Part shown: in pieces, positions 17,101 to 25,147 of the stretch
How positions within the stretch are numbered: position 1 is the first letter of the stretch
How the letters are laid out: every line of letters begins with the position of its first letter
Source: Flavobacteriales bacterium
GTDB taxonomy: Bacteria > Bacteroidota > Bacteroidia > Flavobacteriales_D > Parvicellaceae
Length of the DNA: 33,695 bases
Direction: 5' to 3'
Assembly (NCBI GenBank): GCA_029243225.1
Contig: JAQWSL010000063.1
Location: 1 to 33,695, forward strand
Notes under the pieces: model-generated
Databases searched by the model: none
What the model saw: only the letters and a program-made list of their open reading frames with translations
What the model was told of the DNA's origin: nothing
Program-made: the position numbers and the translations under genes

Positions 17101-18549
17101 TTAATAATCTTTTATGATTTGATTAACTGTATTTTTTGAAGAAAGTAATGCTAAAGGAATACCCCCTCCTGGATGAACTGTTCCTCCAACATAATATAAC
17201 CCTTTATCAAATTTATCCTTATTATCTTTTCTATTCATTATTTTAAATAAAGAATTTTGATTTACACCATAAATAGAACCCTTATAAGCTCCTGTATCAT
17301 CACTTAGAGTATTTGGTGTTAATATTCTCTCACATTCAATAAGTTCTTTTATAGATTCATTCAGCTTAACAGACAACAAATTAATGACAGCATCTCTTAG
17401 CTTGGTTACACTTTTTTTAGACGTTAATTCTAGACTAGAAGGAACATTAACCATTACAAACCAATTCTCGCAGTTATTTTTAGCGTGATGACTATCAATT
17501 TTAGAACTAACGTTTACATATACAGTTGGTTTATCAGGAAAAATAACATCATCAATAATCTGACTAAATTCTTTTTGATAATCATCTGAGAAAAAAACAT
17601 TGTGGAGTTTTAGGTCTTTAAAAGTTTTTGAAACGCCCCAATAAAAAACAATTCCTGATGTAGACAACTTACTTGTTGGTAAATTAAATTGCTCACCCAT
17701 TAGCTTTCGGGTAAAACAGTAATCAATATTAGAAACAACTATATCAGCAGAAAAATGAGATTTAGAAGTTTTAATTAACCATGAATCATTTTCCTTACTA
17801 ATAGCTCTAACTTGGTTATTATATCTAATGTCAACTCCCATATCTACAGCCAACTTCTCTAACGATTTAGGAATAGAATAAATTCCATTGTCTGGATAAT
17901 ACGCCCCCTTACAAAGCTCAACTACTGAAAGTTGATTCATAAAAGCAGGTGTTTTGTAAGGAGATGAACCTGTGTAGGTTGCAAATCGGTTAAATAACAA
18001 CTCAACTTTATTATTATTAATTACTTTCTTGTTGTAGATAGCCATTGAAGTGAAAATGGAATAAAATCCTGACTTTAAAAACCATTTCATAGAAGCTTTT
18101 ATAAAAGGAAGATTGAACTTAATTTTTCCAGATAAAAATGTTTCTTCTGAAAGTTGGTAAACCAATTGCCAATGGTTAATCAATTTTAAAAATTTTGAGC
18201 TAGGAAAGTTTGAAACAGCTTCTATTGATTTTGCAGTTTTATTTACATCATCAAAAACATCAAAATATGATTTATCATTGAAAAAATAACGAGTAACTAA
18301 ATTCAGCTTTTTATATGTGTAATAATCTCTTGGATTTTTGTTGCAAAAAACAAAAACATCATCTAGCCATTCTGGATAAGTGAATAAACTCGGACCAGCA
18401 TCAAAAGTATAGCCATTAAATTTAACAACACTTGCTTTACCACCGGGTGAGTTATTTTTCTCGACAACAACAACATTATGTCCTAATGATGATAATCTAC
18501 AAGCTACTGAAAGGCCACCTATTCCAGCTCCAAGAACAACTATTTTCAT
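17101..18549 (-). CDS. crtD: CrtI/CrtD-family carotenoid desaturase, probably 1-hydroxycarotenoid 3,4-desaturase
   Basis: A 482-residue FAD-dependent desaturase. The dinucleotide-binding site is VVLGAGIGGLSVACRL (3-18). It is followed by NSPGGKASV and the DAGPSLFTYPEW signature. The C-terminal flavin contact reads YYVGGTVHPGGGIPLALLSS. The GGxVHPGGGIPL form fits CrtD-type enzymes better than phytoene desaturase CrtI, which usually ends in a HPGAGVPG form. The cruF neighbour supports CrtD, because CrtD acts on the hydrated end group CruF makes. A CrtI assignment is the main alternative. No crtB, crtY or crtZ is in the window. Confidence 0.8.
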   Translation of the reverse strand: MKIVVLGAGIGGLSVACRLSSLGHNVVVVEKNNSPGGKASVVKFNGYTFDAGPSLFTYPEWLDDVFVFCNKNPRDYYTYKKLNLVTRYFFNDKSYFDVFDDVNKTAKSIEAVSNFPSSKFLKLINHWQLVYQLSEETFLSGKIKFNLPFIKASMKWFLKSGFYSIFTSMAIYNKKVINNNKVELLFNRFATYTGSSPYKTPAFMNQLSVVELCKGAYYPDNGIYSIPKSLEKLAVDMGVDIRYNNQVRAISKENDSWLIKTSKSHFSADIVVSNIDYCFTRKLMGEQFNLPTSKLSTSGIVFYWGVSKTFKDLKLHNVFFSDDYQKEFSQIIDDVIFPDKPTVYVNVSSKIDSHHAKNNCENWFVMVNVPSSLELTSKKSVTKLRDAVINLLSVKLNESIKELIECERILTPNTLSDDTGAYKGSIYGVNQNSLFKIMNRKDNKDKFDKGLYYVGGTVHPGGGIPLALLSSKNTVNQIIKDY

Positions 18550-18555
18550 AATTCA

Positions 18556-18563
18556 CAAATTTA
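18556..18563 (-). promoter_or_regulatory. Candidate -7 element for crtD-cruF
   Basis: On the minus strand these bases read TAAATTTG, a full match to TAnnTTTG. It ends only six bases before the crtD ATG at 18549, so a transcript would be leaderless or nearly so. No -33 element at the usual spacing was found, so this may be a chance match in AT-rich DNA. Confidence 0.25.
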
Positions 18564-18653
18564 TTGTTTGATGATACAATTAAAAGCATAAATCTTAAAT
18601 CATTTTAATATCTTTATATTTTAAACTTAAACAAAAACAAAAATCTAACTATT

Positions 18654-19595
18654 ATGAAAAAAACACTACTTATCTTATCATTTTGTTTACCAGTCTTTTT
18701 TGTTGCTCAAAACACGCTTTTATCCGAAGATTTTGACAACTACACAGCAGGTAACTATATAGGAAACGAATCAACAAATTTCACCACATGGTCTAATGCA
18801 CCTGGTACTACAGAAGATGCATTTGTTGTAAATACTAACTCAAGTAGCCCAAGTAATTCCGTGCAAATACAAGGAAACACAGGTCCTACAGATGTAATGA
18901 TGACTTTCCCTTCTATATATACTTCAGGAAAATATGAGTTTTCAATGAAATTTTTTGTCACTACTGGAAGAGGTGGTTATTTTAATATCCAAGAAACTCA
19001 AACTGCTGGACAAGGTTGGAAATTAGACGTATTTTTTAGCTCTGGTGGTATGGTTGAAATTTTAGGTGGAAGCACACCAGGATCAGCTCAATACCAACCA
19101 AATTCTTGGATAGATGTAAAGGTTGTAATTAACTTAGACACAGATAATGCAGATGTTTATTTAGATGGAAACATGGTTCATTCTTATGTATTCTCAAGTG
19201 GATCTGATGGAACAGGAACAAATGCTTCTTTTGGAGGCATCAACTATTTTGCATTTGGAGGAACATCAGCAACACCAGAAGCAGCAGAATATTTCATAGA
19301 CGATGTAATGTTAGTGGATGTAACTGGAGTTGGCGTTGAAGAAAATAACGCTTTCAATTTTAATGTATATCCAAACCCTGTAGAAAACACACTTTTCTTA
19401 AATGCTAAGAATATTAATGCTGGAAATTACAATCTTGAAATTTTTGACATTACTGGTAAATTGGTTTTATCTCAGGAAATCTATACTTCAGATGAATTAT
19501 CAAAAGAAATCAATCTAAATGTTGAAGCTGGAATGTATACGGTTACATTATCAAATGAAAACACTGTTTCTAGTAAGAAATTTATGGTTAAATAA
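18654..19595 (+). CDS. T9SS-sorted secreted protein with lectin-like jelly-roll domain
   Basis: A 313-residue exported protein. Residues 1-18 are a signal peptide (MKKTLLILSFCLPVFFVA). The mature part opens with LLSEDFDNYTAGNYIG and forms a LamG/concanavalin-A-like beta-sandwich, with WIDVKVVINLDTDNADVYLD and a FIDDVMLVDV closing strand. The last 75 residues are a T9SS type-A sorting domain (FNVYPNPVENTLFL, LEIFDITGKLVLSQ, ending KKFMVK). The gene is alone, divergent from crtD, and followed by a strong rho-independent terminator. The ligand is unknown. Confidence 0.88.
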   Translation: MKKTLLILSFCLPVFFVAQNTLLSEDFDNYTAGNYIGNESTNFTTWSNAPGTTEDAFVVNTNSSSPSNSVQIQGNTGPTDVMMTFPSIYTSGKYEFSMKFFVTTGRGGYFNIQETQTAGQGWKLDVFFSSGGMVEILGGSTPGSAQYQPNSWIDVKVVINLDTDNADVYLDGNMVHSYVFSSGSDGTGTNASFGGINYFAFGGTSATPEAAEYFIDDVMLVDVTGVGVEENNAFNFNVYPNPVENTLFLNAKNINAGNYNLEIFDITGKLVLSQEIYTSDELSKEINLNVEAGMYTVTLSNENTVSSKKFMVK

Positions 19596-19613
19596 AATAC
19601 TTCAACCATCTAT

Positions 19614-19641
19614 AAAAACCACCTTCGGGTGGTTTTTTTTT
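19614..19641 (+). terminator. Strong rho-independent terminator after the lectin-like protein gene
   Basis: AAAAACCACC, a TTCG tetraloop, then GGTGGTTTTT and further T residues form a ten-pair stem with a stable loop and a run of nine T. It lies 19 bases after the stop codon of the gene ending at 19595. Confidence 0.92.
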
Positions 19642-19659
19642 ATCTATTTTTTTAAAAAA

Positions 19660-19697
19660 CCCATAACGTTTCAGGTTACACCACCTGAAACGTTGGG
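19660..19697 (-). terminator. Long inverted repeat, terminator-like when read on the minus strand
   Basis: Twelve-base perfect arms, AACGTTTCAGGT (19665-19676) and ACCTGAAACGTT (19683-19694), flank a six-base loop. CCC at 19660-19662 and GGG at 19695-19697 can extend the stem across a two-base bulge. On the plus strand no T run follows. On the minus strand the hairpin is followed by six T (19659-19654), as in an intrinsic terminator. No minus-strand gene ends here, so it could limit antisense transcription entering from the right, or be a protein-binding palindrome. Confidence 0.5.
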
Positions 19698-19789
19698 AAA
19701 TTATTGTACTATAATATAACGTTAAAAAATTAGATTTACAAATAATTAAGCCTTAAATTATATACGCAATTTAGATTGCAGAAATATAA

Positions 19790-21448
19790 ATGGATTCTCA
19801 ATTAAAAAATATAGACCGATTAAAAGACACTATTCTACCTTTTCTTTTAGCAGTAGGATTTAATGGTAAAATAATGTCTGTAGGTAAAGGATTGATTAAA
19901 CTCATTGGAGAAGACATTCATTACAATCATGTAGATGACTATTTCAACTTTTCACATCCAAATTCATTTAACGATTGTATTAGAATTATTAATGAAAACA
20001 AACTCATTAAAACACAAATCAAGAATAAAACCACTGTATTAAAAGGAAATGCACACATTTATAATAAAGATCAAATTATTCTATTTCTATTTGTTCCAAT
20101 ATTCACAAACCAAGACACTCTTTCCTCATCGGGATTAACTTTATCTGATTTTCCTGAAAATTCTGTGATGGCGGAATATTTATTCCTCATTGAAAGCAAA
20201 AGAACTGGTTTAGAAGAAGCAAATAAGATTATAGAAAATTTTCAAAAACAAAATAGAGATCTTCAAAAATCATACAACGAACTTGAAAATGTTTCTAGAC
20301 TACCATCAGAAAATCCCAATCCTGTAATTAGAATTAATGATGAAGGTGTTGTTGTATACGCAAATGAATCATCCTTAGACAGCTTTCTAGATTATTTAGA
20401 TTTAAAAGTGGGAGATACTGTTCCAGACAGTTTCAATATTCTATTAAATCAAGCATACTCCTCTAAAAGTGGGATTTTTGACAAAACCATTGAATTAGGT
20501 CCTAAAACATATTCAATAACTATTATCAAAGTATCAAATAGAAATTATTTCAACCTTTACGCCTTAGAAACTACCAACTCCAAAAATGAAATACATCAGG
20601 AAAAAAACCAACTTCAAAATTTAAAATCAGAGCTTAGTTTGGTAAAAGATAATTTAGAAGAAACGATTAGTTTTCAATCAAGCGAATTGGAGTTGTCTAA
20701 AATAGATTCACATGAAAACTTAAAACAAGTTGCAATAATTCAAAACATTTTCTTGGACAATTCATCAAACCTTGATGATCTAGAAATATTTTTCAAACCA
20801 AAACACATCGCATCTGCTGATTTCTTTTTAATTGAACCTACAGAAGAAGAAAACCATATATATGTAGTTGTTGGCGACTGTGTAGGTCATGGTTTACCTG
20901 GAGCCTTTTTATCCATATTTTTCGCTAATGAAGTTAAAAATGCACTTAAGAAAGAAGCAATTGATTCTTCGTTAATTTCAATTTATAATAAAATTGAGCA
21001 CAATGTTTTTTCGAGTGAATTTTACACAAAAATTGACAGCTTTACATCAACAGATTTCACAATAATAAGAATTAATACTAACACCAAAAACATTGAATTT
21101 GCTTCAAACAATCAAAACTTCATCTCTTACGATGGTACTAAAAATGAAATTTATGAACCAACAAATGACACCACTTTTGCTGGGATTAAATCTAGTATTA
21201 ATTCGAAAAAAATAATAAGTGGAAATTTTAATGCAGAAAACAAACAACTAATTTTATTTAGTGATGGGATAATCAATCAATTTGGTGGTAAAAAACAAAA
21301 AAAATTAAAAAGAAGATATCTATATCAATTGATCACATCTTCTAAAGTTTTTAAAGAAAATAAATGCTCTATTAAAGAGCTTTTCAACAATTACAAAGAC
21401 AAGGAAGAACAAACAGATGATTGCGTTTGGTTAAGCTTTAAAGTTTAA
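19790..21448 (+). CDS. SpoIIE/PP2C-type protein phosphatase with HNOBA-like and PAS sensor domains
   Basis: A 552-residue soluble signalling protein. Residues 12-160 resemble the HNOBA domain (H-NOX-associated, PAS-like). The shared points are LPFLLAVGFNGKIMSVGKGL, FNFSHPNSF, TVLKGNAHIY, ILFLFVP and the hallmark GLTLSDFPENSVMAEYLFL, then a coiled coil like the guanylate cyclase signalling helix. A degenerate PAS domain spans about 172-265, then a second coiled coil to about 305. The C-terminal SpoIIE phosphatase (325-552) has ASADFF (D344), GDCVGHGLPGAF (362-373), FSDGI (D492) and QTDDCVW (D543, D544), so metal ligands look intact. It likely dephosphorylates a Ser/Thr-phosphorylated partner such as an anti-sigma-factor antagonist. 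No partner and no H-NOX gene are in the window. It overlaps the aminotransferase gene tail to tail by 4 bases. Confidence 0.8.
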   Translation: MDSQLKNIDRLKDTILPFLLAVGFNGKIMSVGKGLIKLIGEDIHYNHVDDYFNFSHPNSFNDCIRIINENKLIKTQIKNKTTVLKGNAHIYNKDQIILFLFVPIFTNQDTLSSSGLTLSDFPENSVMAEYLFLIESKRTGLEEANKIIENFQKQNRDLQKSYNELENVSRLPSENPNPVIRINDEGVVVYANESSLDSFLDYLDLKVGDTVPDSFNILLNQAYSSKSGIFDKTIELGPKTYSITIIKVSNRNYFNLYALETTNSKNEIHQEKNQLQNLKSELSLVKDNLEETISFQSSELELSKIDSHENLKQVAIIQNIFLDNSSNLDDLEIFFKPKHIASADFFLIEPTEEENHIYVVVGDCVGHGLPGAFLSIFFANEVKNALKKEAIDSSLISIYNKIEHNVFSSEFYTKIDSFTSTDFTIIRINTNTKNIEFASNNQNFISYDGTKNEIYEPTNDTTFAGIKSSINSKKIISGNFNAENKQLILFSDGIINQFGGKKQKKLKRRYLYQLITSSKVFKENKCSIKELFNNYKDKEEQTDDCVWLSFKV

Positions 21449-22356
21449 TTTCTAGGAATTGAACAACCCAATTTTTTTGTTCTTAAGCTGTACTCACTTT
21501 GTAAAGCTTGAGTAATTTCTCCTTTCAGTCCTTCACCTATTACCCTTTCATCAATAGCAACAACATGACTTAACTCACCCATAGTTCCTGTGGTGAAAAC
21601 TTCATCAGCAGTATAGAATTCTGTGAGTGAGCACCTCTTTTCTTTGCATTGAACACCTGTATCTTTGGCGATTTCAATAACTTTTTGTCGAGTTAGCCCG
21701 GGAAGGCAACTGTCTGCATAAGGAGTTACTAAAATTTTATTTTTAACATAAAAAATATTTGTAGCGTTGGTTTCAGAAACCATTCCATCTAAATCCAACA
21801 TCAGAGCATCATCAGCCCCATATATATTAGACTCAATTTTTGCTAAAATATTGTTTATTAAATTATTATGATGAATTTTTGAATCCAAGCATTGCGGTGA
21901 ATTTCTTCTTATAGATGATGTTATAAGCTTTATACCTTCGTTACCATAAACGGGAGGTTTGAATTCTGGCAAAACAATTAGAGTACATCCATATATATTT
22001 AATTCAGGATTCATTCCAGATGTTGTTTTCAATCCTCTAGAGAGTGTTAACCTTATGTGAACACCGTCATACATTTCATTGGCATTAAGACAAGAGAAAA
22101 TAGCTTCTTTAACAAAGTTTCTAGAAGGAATGTTTTTAAAATGCATGGCTTTTGCTGAATCAAACAAACGATTTAAATGCTCATCTAATTGAAAAATTTT
22201 ACCATCGTAAACTCTTAAACCCTCCCAAACTCCATCTCCTCCTTGAACTAAACTATCCAAAACAGATATTTTGGCATTTTCTCTTAATATTAATTCATCT
22301 CCTACATAAATTAGGGTGCCGTCATTTTTAGGGTTAGGTTGATTAAATTTAGACAT
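21445..22356 (-). CDS. Class IV PLP aminotransferase (BCAT/D-amino-acid transaminase superfamily)
   Basis: A 303-residue enzyme of PLP fold type IV. Lys160 (CLDSKIHHNNL) is the Schiff-base lysine. VSETNATNIF (193-202) carries the conserved cofactor-binding Glu, and TTGTMGEL binds the phosphate. IRLTLSRGLK supplies the usual substrate-side Arg region. The sequence does not resolve branched-chain aminotransferase, D-amino-acid transaminase or aminodeoxychorismate lyase activity. The sulfotransferase-like gene lies 4 coding-free bases upstream, in the same order as the two halves of plant BCAT-like proteins as I recall them. That context argues for a specialised transaminase rather than the main IlvE. 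Confidence 0.85.
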   Translation of the reverse strand: MSKFNQPNPKNDGTLIYVGDELILRENAKISVLDSLVQGGDGVWEGLRVYDGKIFQLDEHLNRLFDSAKAMHFKNIPSRNFVKEAIFSCLNANEMYDGVHIRLTLSRGLKTTSGMNPELNIYGCTLIVLPEFKPPVYGNEGIKLITSSIRRNSPQCLDSKIHHNNLINNILAKIESNIYGADDALMLDLDGMVSETNATNIFYVKNKILVTPYADSCLPGLTRQKVIEIAKDTGVQCKEKRCSLTEFYTADEVFTTGTMGELSHVVAIDERVIGEGLKGEITQALQSEYSLRTKKLGCSIPRN

Positions 22357-22360
22357 AGAA

Positions 22361-23086
22361 TTAAGTTTGGAATTTTAAAATTTGATTATAATGTATTAAA
22401 CATTTTTCATAAATGTCAATTAAGTGAATAGGTAATTTTTGATCATTGGAAACATAATTACCAAAAGATGTGCTTTTATGTACATTATTATACCAATATT
22501 TAGCCCATATACCATCTTCTATTTTTGGACCTTTTTCCCAAATGAGCATGTTAGATGAGAATGAGATTGAAGAAAATTCACAAATTTTTGTTAATACCCT
22601 TTCAGAATTCTTCAATACTTGCTTAGAATCAACTACTATAAAAGGAATATTTTGCAATGCTAAATATTTTAATAATTCATGCTGTATTTCATAACAAGTA
22701 TCTAGCATTGTTGGTTTTTCCATGTGTTGAGAATAAGATAACAACATCTCTTTTGGATGTCTTGTTAATATTAAGTTATGGAAATTAGCTAGAAACGACC
22801 AATCTAAACCCAATAAATGATTGGCCATATTTTTAATGAAATATACAGATTGATTTACATCTGGATGAATCATATTATTAATAACACTTGAAGGATTTAA
22901 ATCCATACTATCAAGAACTTCTTCTCTAGAAGGCCTCCAAACTCCTGTGTGTTTTAAAAAATATCCAAATAATGGCTCATCAATTACTTTGGTATCTTGT
23001 CTATTGGCAAAAGAATACATTAAAGCAGTAGAGATATTTCTAGGACCAGACCAAAGCGCTATTTTCTTTACTCCCAATTTTTTCAT
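22361..23086 (-). CDS. Sulfotransferase-like P-loop protein paired with the aminotransferase
   Basis: About 241 residues from the ATG at 23086. A TTG five codons upstream is also open. The N-terminal strand and loop IALWSGPRNIST (9-20) is the 5'-phosphosulfate-binding motif of PAPS-dependent sulfotransferases. LILTRHPKEMLLSYSQH holds the 3'-phosphate-binding Arg109 and Ser117. The remainder is a short alpha/beta fold, with a conserved C-terminal KIEDGIWAKYWYNNVHKST. Substrate unknown. The gene ends 4 bases before the class IV aminotransferase, so the two are co-transcribed and probably act together. It is divergent from the small Cys-rich lipoprotein gene, 31 bases away. Confidence 0.72.
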   Translation of the reverse strand: MKKLGVKKIALWSGPRNISTALMYSFANRQDTKVIDEPLFGYFLKHTGVWRPSREEVLDSMDLNPSSVINNMIHPDVNQSVYFIKNMANHLLGLDWSFLANFHNLILTRHPKEMLLSYSQHMEKPTMLDTCYEIQHELLKYLALQNIPFIVVDSKQVLKNSERVLTKICEFSSISFSSNMLIWEKGPKIEDGIWAKYWYNNVHKSTSFGNYVSNDQKLPIHLIDIYEKCLIHYNQILKFQT

Positions 23087-23117
23087 ATTATATTTAATCA
23101 AACTTAAATATTATAAA

Positions 23118-23303
23118 ATGAAAAAAATTATTATACCGGCATTAACTTGCCTGTTTTTAGTTGGACTTTCTTCTTGTAACAAATGTCAAGACTGTAATTG
23201 TGGATCTACGACTGAAGAAGTTTGTAGAGATGATTTTGATTCAAATGACGAATATAAAGAAGGAATAGTGTTATTAGAGGCTTTTGGTTGTGATTGCAAT
23301 TAA
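23118..23303 (+). CDS. Small Cys-rich lipoprotein
   Basis: A 61-residue protein starting at the ATG in TTATAAAATG. An upstream extension of the frame runs across the divergent gene and is not real. Residues 1-19 form a lipoprotein signal (LFLVGLSSC). The mature peptide has KCQDCNCGSTTEEVC and ends FGCDCN, giving seven Cys in all. I do not recognise a named family, but such short Cys-rich lipoproteins occur in flavobacteria. A damaged second copy of the C-terminal half follows directly downstream. Confidence 0.75.
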   Translation: MKKIIIPALTCLFLVGLSSCNKCQDCNCGSTTEEVCRDDFDSNDEYKEGIVLLEAFGCDCN

Positions 23304-23304
23304 G

Positions 23305-23401
23305 GAAATTTGCGAAAAAAAACTTTGACCATTAACAAGATTATGAAGACTACATCTCTACTTTAGAAGATGCTGGTGGAGACTGTACTAATCAAATTTA
23401 A
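23305..23401 (+). pseudogene. Decayed tandem duplicate of the C-terminal half of the small lipoprotein
   Basis: Removing one A from the run of eight A at 23315-23322 gives EICEKNFDH, a TAA stop, then QDYEDYISTLEDAGGDCTNQI and a final TAA at 23399-23401. This aligns without gaps to the intact neighbour from EVCRDDFDSNDEYKEG to its GCDC end. Identities include the Glu-x-Cys, Phe-Asp, Tyr, Ile, Leu-Glu, Gly and Asp-Cys positions. A frameshift and an internal stop break it, and the signal peptide half is missing. It begins two bases after the intact gene's stop. Confidence 0.6.
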
Positions 23402-23403
23402 TT

Positions 23404-23443
23404 GAAAATCACTTTTTCTTAATTGATTATGTGGTTTTCTTTT
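23404..23443 (+). terminator. Probable intrinsic terminator between the lipoprotein and ggt genes
   Basis: GAAAATCAC (23404-23412) pairs with GTGGTTTTC (23431-23439) with one G-T pair. The loop is 18 bases, and TTTT follows. It ends at the stop codon of the convergent gamma-glutamyltransferase gene. The long loop makes it weaker than the one at 19614. Confidence 0.4.
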
Positions 23444-25142
23444 AGAAACCTGAACACGAATCATCTCCTCTAGGATCCGCACCTCCTTCTAACAAACCTT
23501 CACTTATAACAATAGCATCTACTCTATTCATGGAATTAACGCTTTTAAAAGAGTGTCCCATTTGTTTTAATTGTTGAATTACTAAACTATCGAATTTATT
23601 GGACTCAATTTTAATTTCATCTGGCCTCCATTGATGATGAAACCTACCTATAGAAACCGCATCTTGTATTGAGAGGTCGTATTCTATAACATTTAAAATT
23701 GTTTGTAAAACACCTGTTATTATTGTTGAGCCACCTGGAGTACCAACAACCATAAACAACTGACCATTCTTTTCTAAAATTGTTGGTGTCATTGAGCTAA
23801 GCATACGTTTATTTGGTTGAATTGAATTGGCTTCTCCTCCTATTAAACCATACAAATTAGGTTGTCCAGGTTTTGAGCTAAAATCATCCATTTCATTGTT
23901 CAAAAGAAAACCTGCACTTCCCACAACAACTCCAGAGCCATAAGAACTATTTAAGGTAGTGGTAACAGAAACTGCATTGCCATAAGTGTCAACTATTGAA
24001 TAATGAGTAGTTTGATCACTTTCCTTAAAATTAAAATTTCCAGGGAAAATTGAATCGCTTAATGTTGCCATTATTGAACTATAATTGGACATCCGATGTT
24101 TTAAATACATAGAGTCTAATAACTGAGTAAGTGGAACGTCTATAAAATCAGGATCCCCCATGTACTTTGAACGATCAGCAAAAGCTCTTTTTTCTGCCTC
24201 AGCAATACAATGTATAGATTTATAAGAGTGTAAACCCATTTGATTCAAATCAAAAGGTTCTAACATTTTCAACATTTGTAATAGACATGCACCACCACTA
24301 GAAGGAGGTCCCATAGAAATTATTTTATAATTTTTATAATATCCAATTAGTGGTTCTCTCCAGATACTTTCATAATTTTGTAAATCTTCTGAAGTTATAA
24401 CACCACTGCTCCTTTCCATTTCCTGAGTAATCTTTAAAGCGATTTCTCCCTCATAAAAACCTGCTCTTCTTTTTGCTTTAATTAAATACAAAGTATTGGC
24501 TAAATCATGTAAATAAATTGAATCCCCTTTAAGCCAATTATCTTTAACAATAAAAGATGGTTCTATGCTGTTAAATTTTAATTTAGAATTAACAAAATAA
24601 TTTAAGCCATCAGCTTCAAGTTGGGTTAATGGGAAACCATTTTGAGCTAACTCAATAGAAGGTTGTATTAACTCTCCCCAAGAAAGAGAGCCAAATTTCT
24701 GATGTGCTTTACACATTCCATCAACAGTACCGGGAACTCCAACTGCCAAAGACCCATCTAAGCTTAATCTTTTTACAATTGTTCCATCATCATTCAAATA
24801 CATGTCTCTATGAGCTGTACTCGGTGCTTTCTCTCTAAAATCCAATGTATAACAATCACCCTTGTTTAGTCTTATTACCATAAAACCACCTCCACCGATA
24901 TTACCAGCACTTGGATGCACAACAGCCAACGCAAACTGAACAGCAATAGCTGCATCAATTGCATTGCCACCCTTCTTTAAAATTGACTTCCCAATTTCGC
25001 TTGCTAATGGATGAGCTGAAACAACCATAGCAGAATCTATAATAGCGGATTTGTCAATCTCATCATGAACATTTGATGGGTTGGAGTTAACACATGAAAG
25101 GAAGCAAAAACTCACACAAAAAAGAATAAATATTCTATACAT
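23442..25142 (-). CDS. ggt: Gamma-glutamyltransferase
   Basis: About 566 residues from the ATG at 25142. A TTG three codons upstream is also in frame. It is a lipoprotein-type exported enzyme (CVSFCFLSC, Cys17) that cleaves or transfers the gamma-glutamyl group of glutathione and related peptides. The N-terminal half has GGNAIDAAIAVQFAL and GNIGGGGFMV. The autocatalytic cleavage site is QTTHYSIVD, with nucleophile Thr378, so the small subunit is about 190 residues. Later motifs include LNNEMDDFSSKPG and RMLSSMTPT. The gene starts 5 bases after the 943-residue T9SS protein gene and may be co-transcribed with it. Confidence 0.95.
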   Translation of the reverse strand: MYRIFILFCVSFCFLSCVNSNPSNVHDEIDKSAIIDSAMVVSAHPLASEIGKSILKKGGNAIDAAIAVQFALAVVHPSAGNIGGGGFMVIRLNKGDCYTLDFREKAPSTAHRDMYLNDDGTIVKRLSLDGSLAVGVPGTVDGMCKAHQKFGSLSWGELIQPSIELAQNGFPLTQLEADGLNYFVNSKLKFNSIEPSFIVKDNWLKGDSIYLHDLANTLYLIKAKRRAGFYEGEIALKITQEMERSSGVITSEDLQNYESIWREPLIGYYKNYKIISMGPPSSGGACLLQMLKMLEPFDLNQMGLHSYKSIHCIAEAEKRAFADRSKYMGDPDFIDVPLTQLLDSMYLKHRMSNYSSIMATLSDSIFPGNFNFKESDQTTHYSIVDTYGNAVSVTTTLNSSYGSGVVVGSAGFLLNNEMDDFSSKPGQPNLYGLIGGEANSIQPNKRMLSSMTPTILEKNGQLFMVVGTPGGSTIITGVLQTILNVIEYDLSIQDAVSIGRFHHQWRPDEIKIESNKFDSLVIQQLKQMGHSFKSVNSMNRVDAIVISEGLLEGGADPRGDDSCSGF

Positions 25143-25147
25143 TGAAA

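Noticed and set aside
22947-23117. N-terminal extension of the small lipoprotein frame
   Set aside because: It runs through the divergent sulfotransferase start and would bury the lipoprotein signal. The ATG at 23118 is the natural start.
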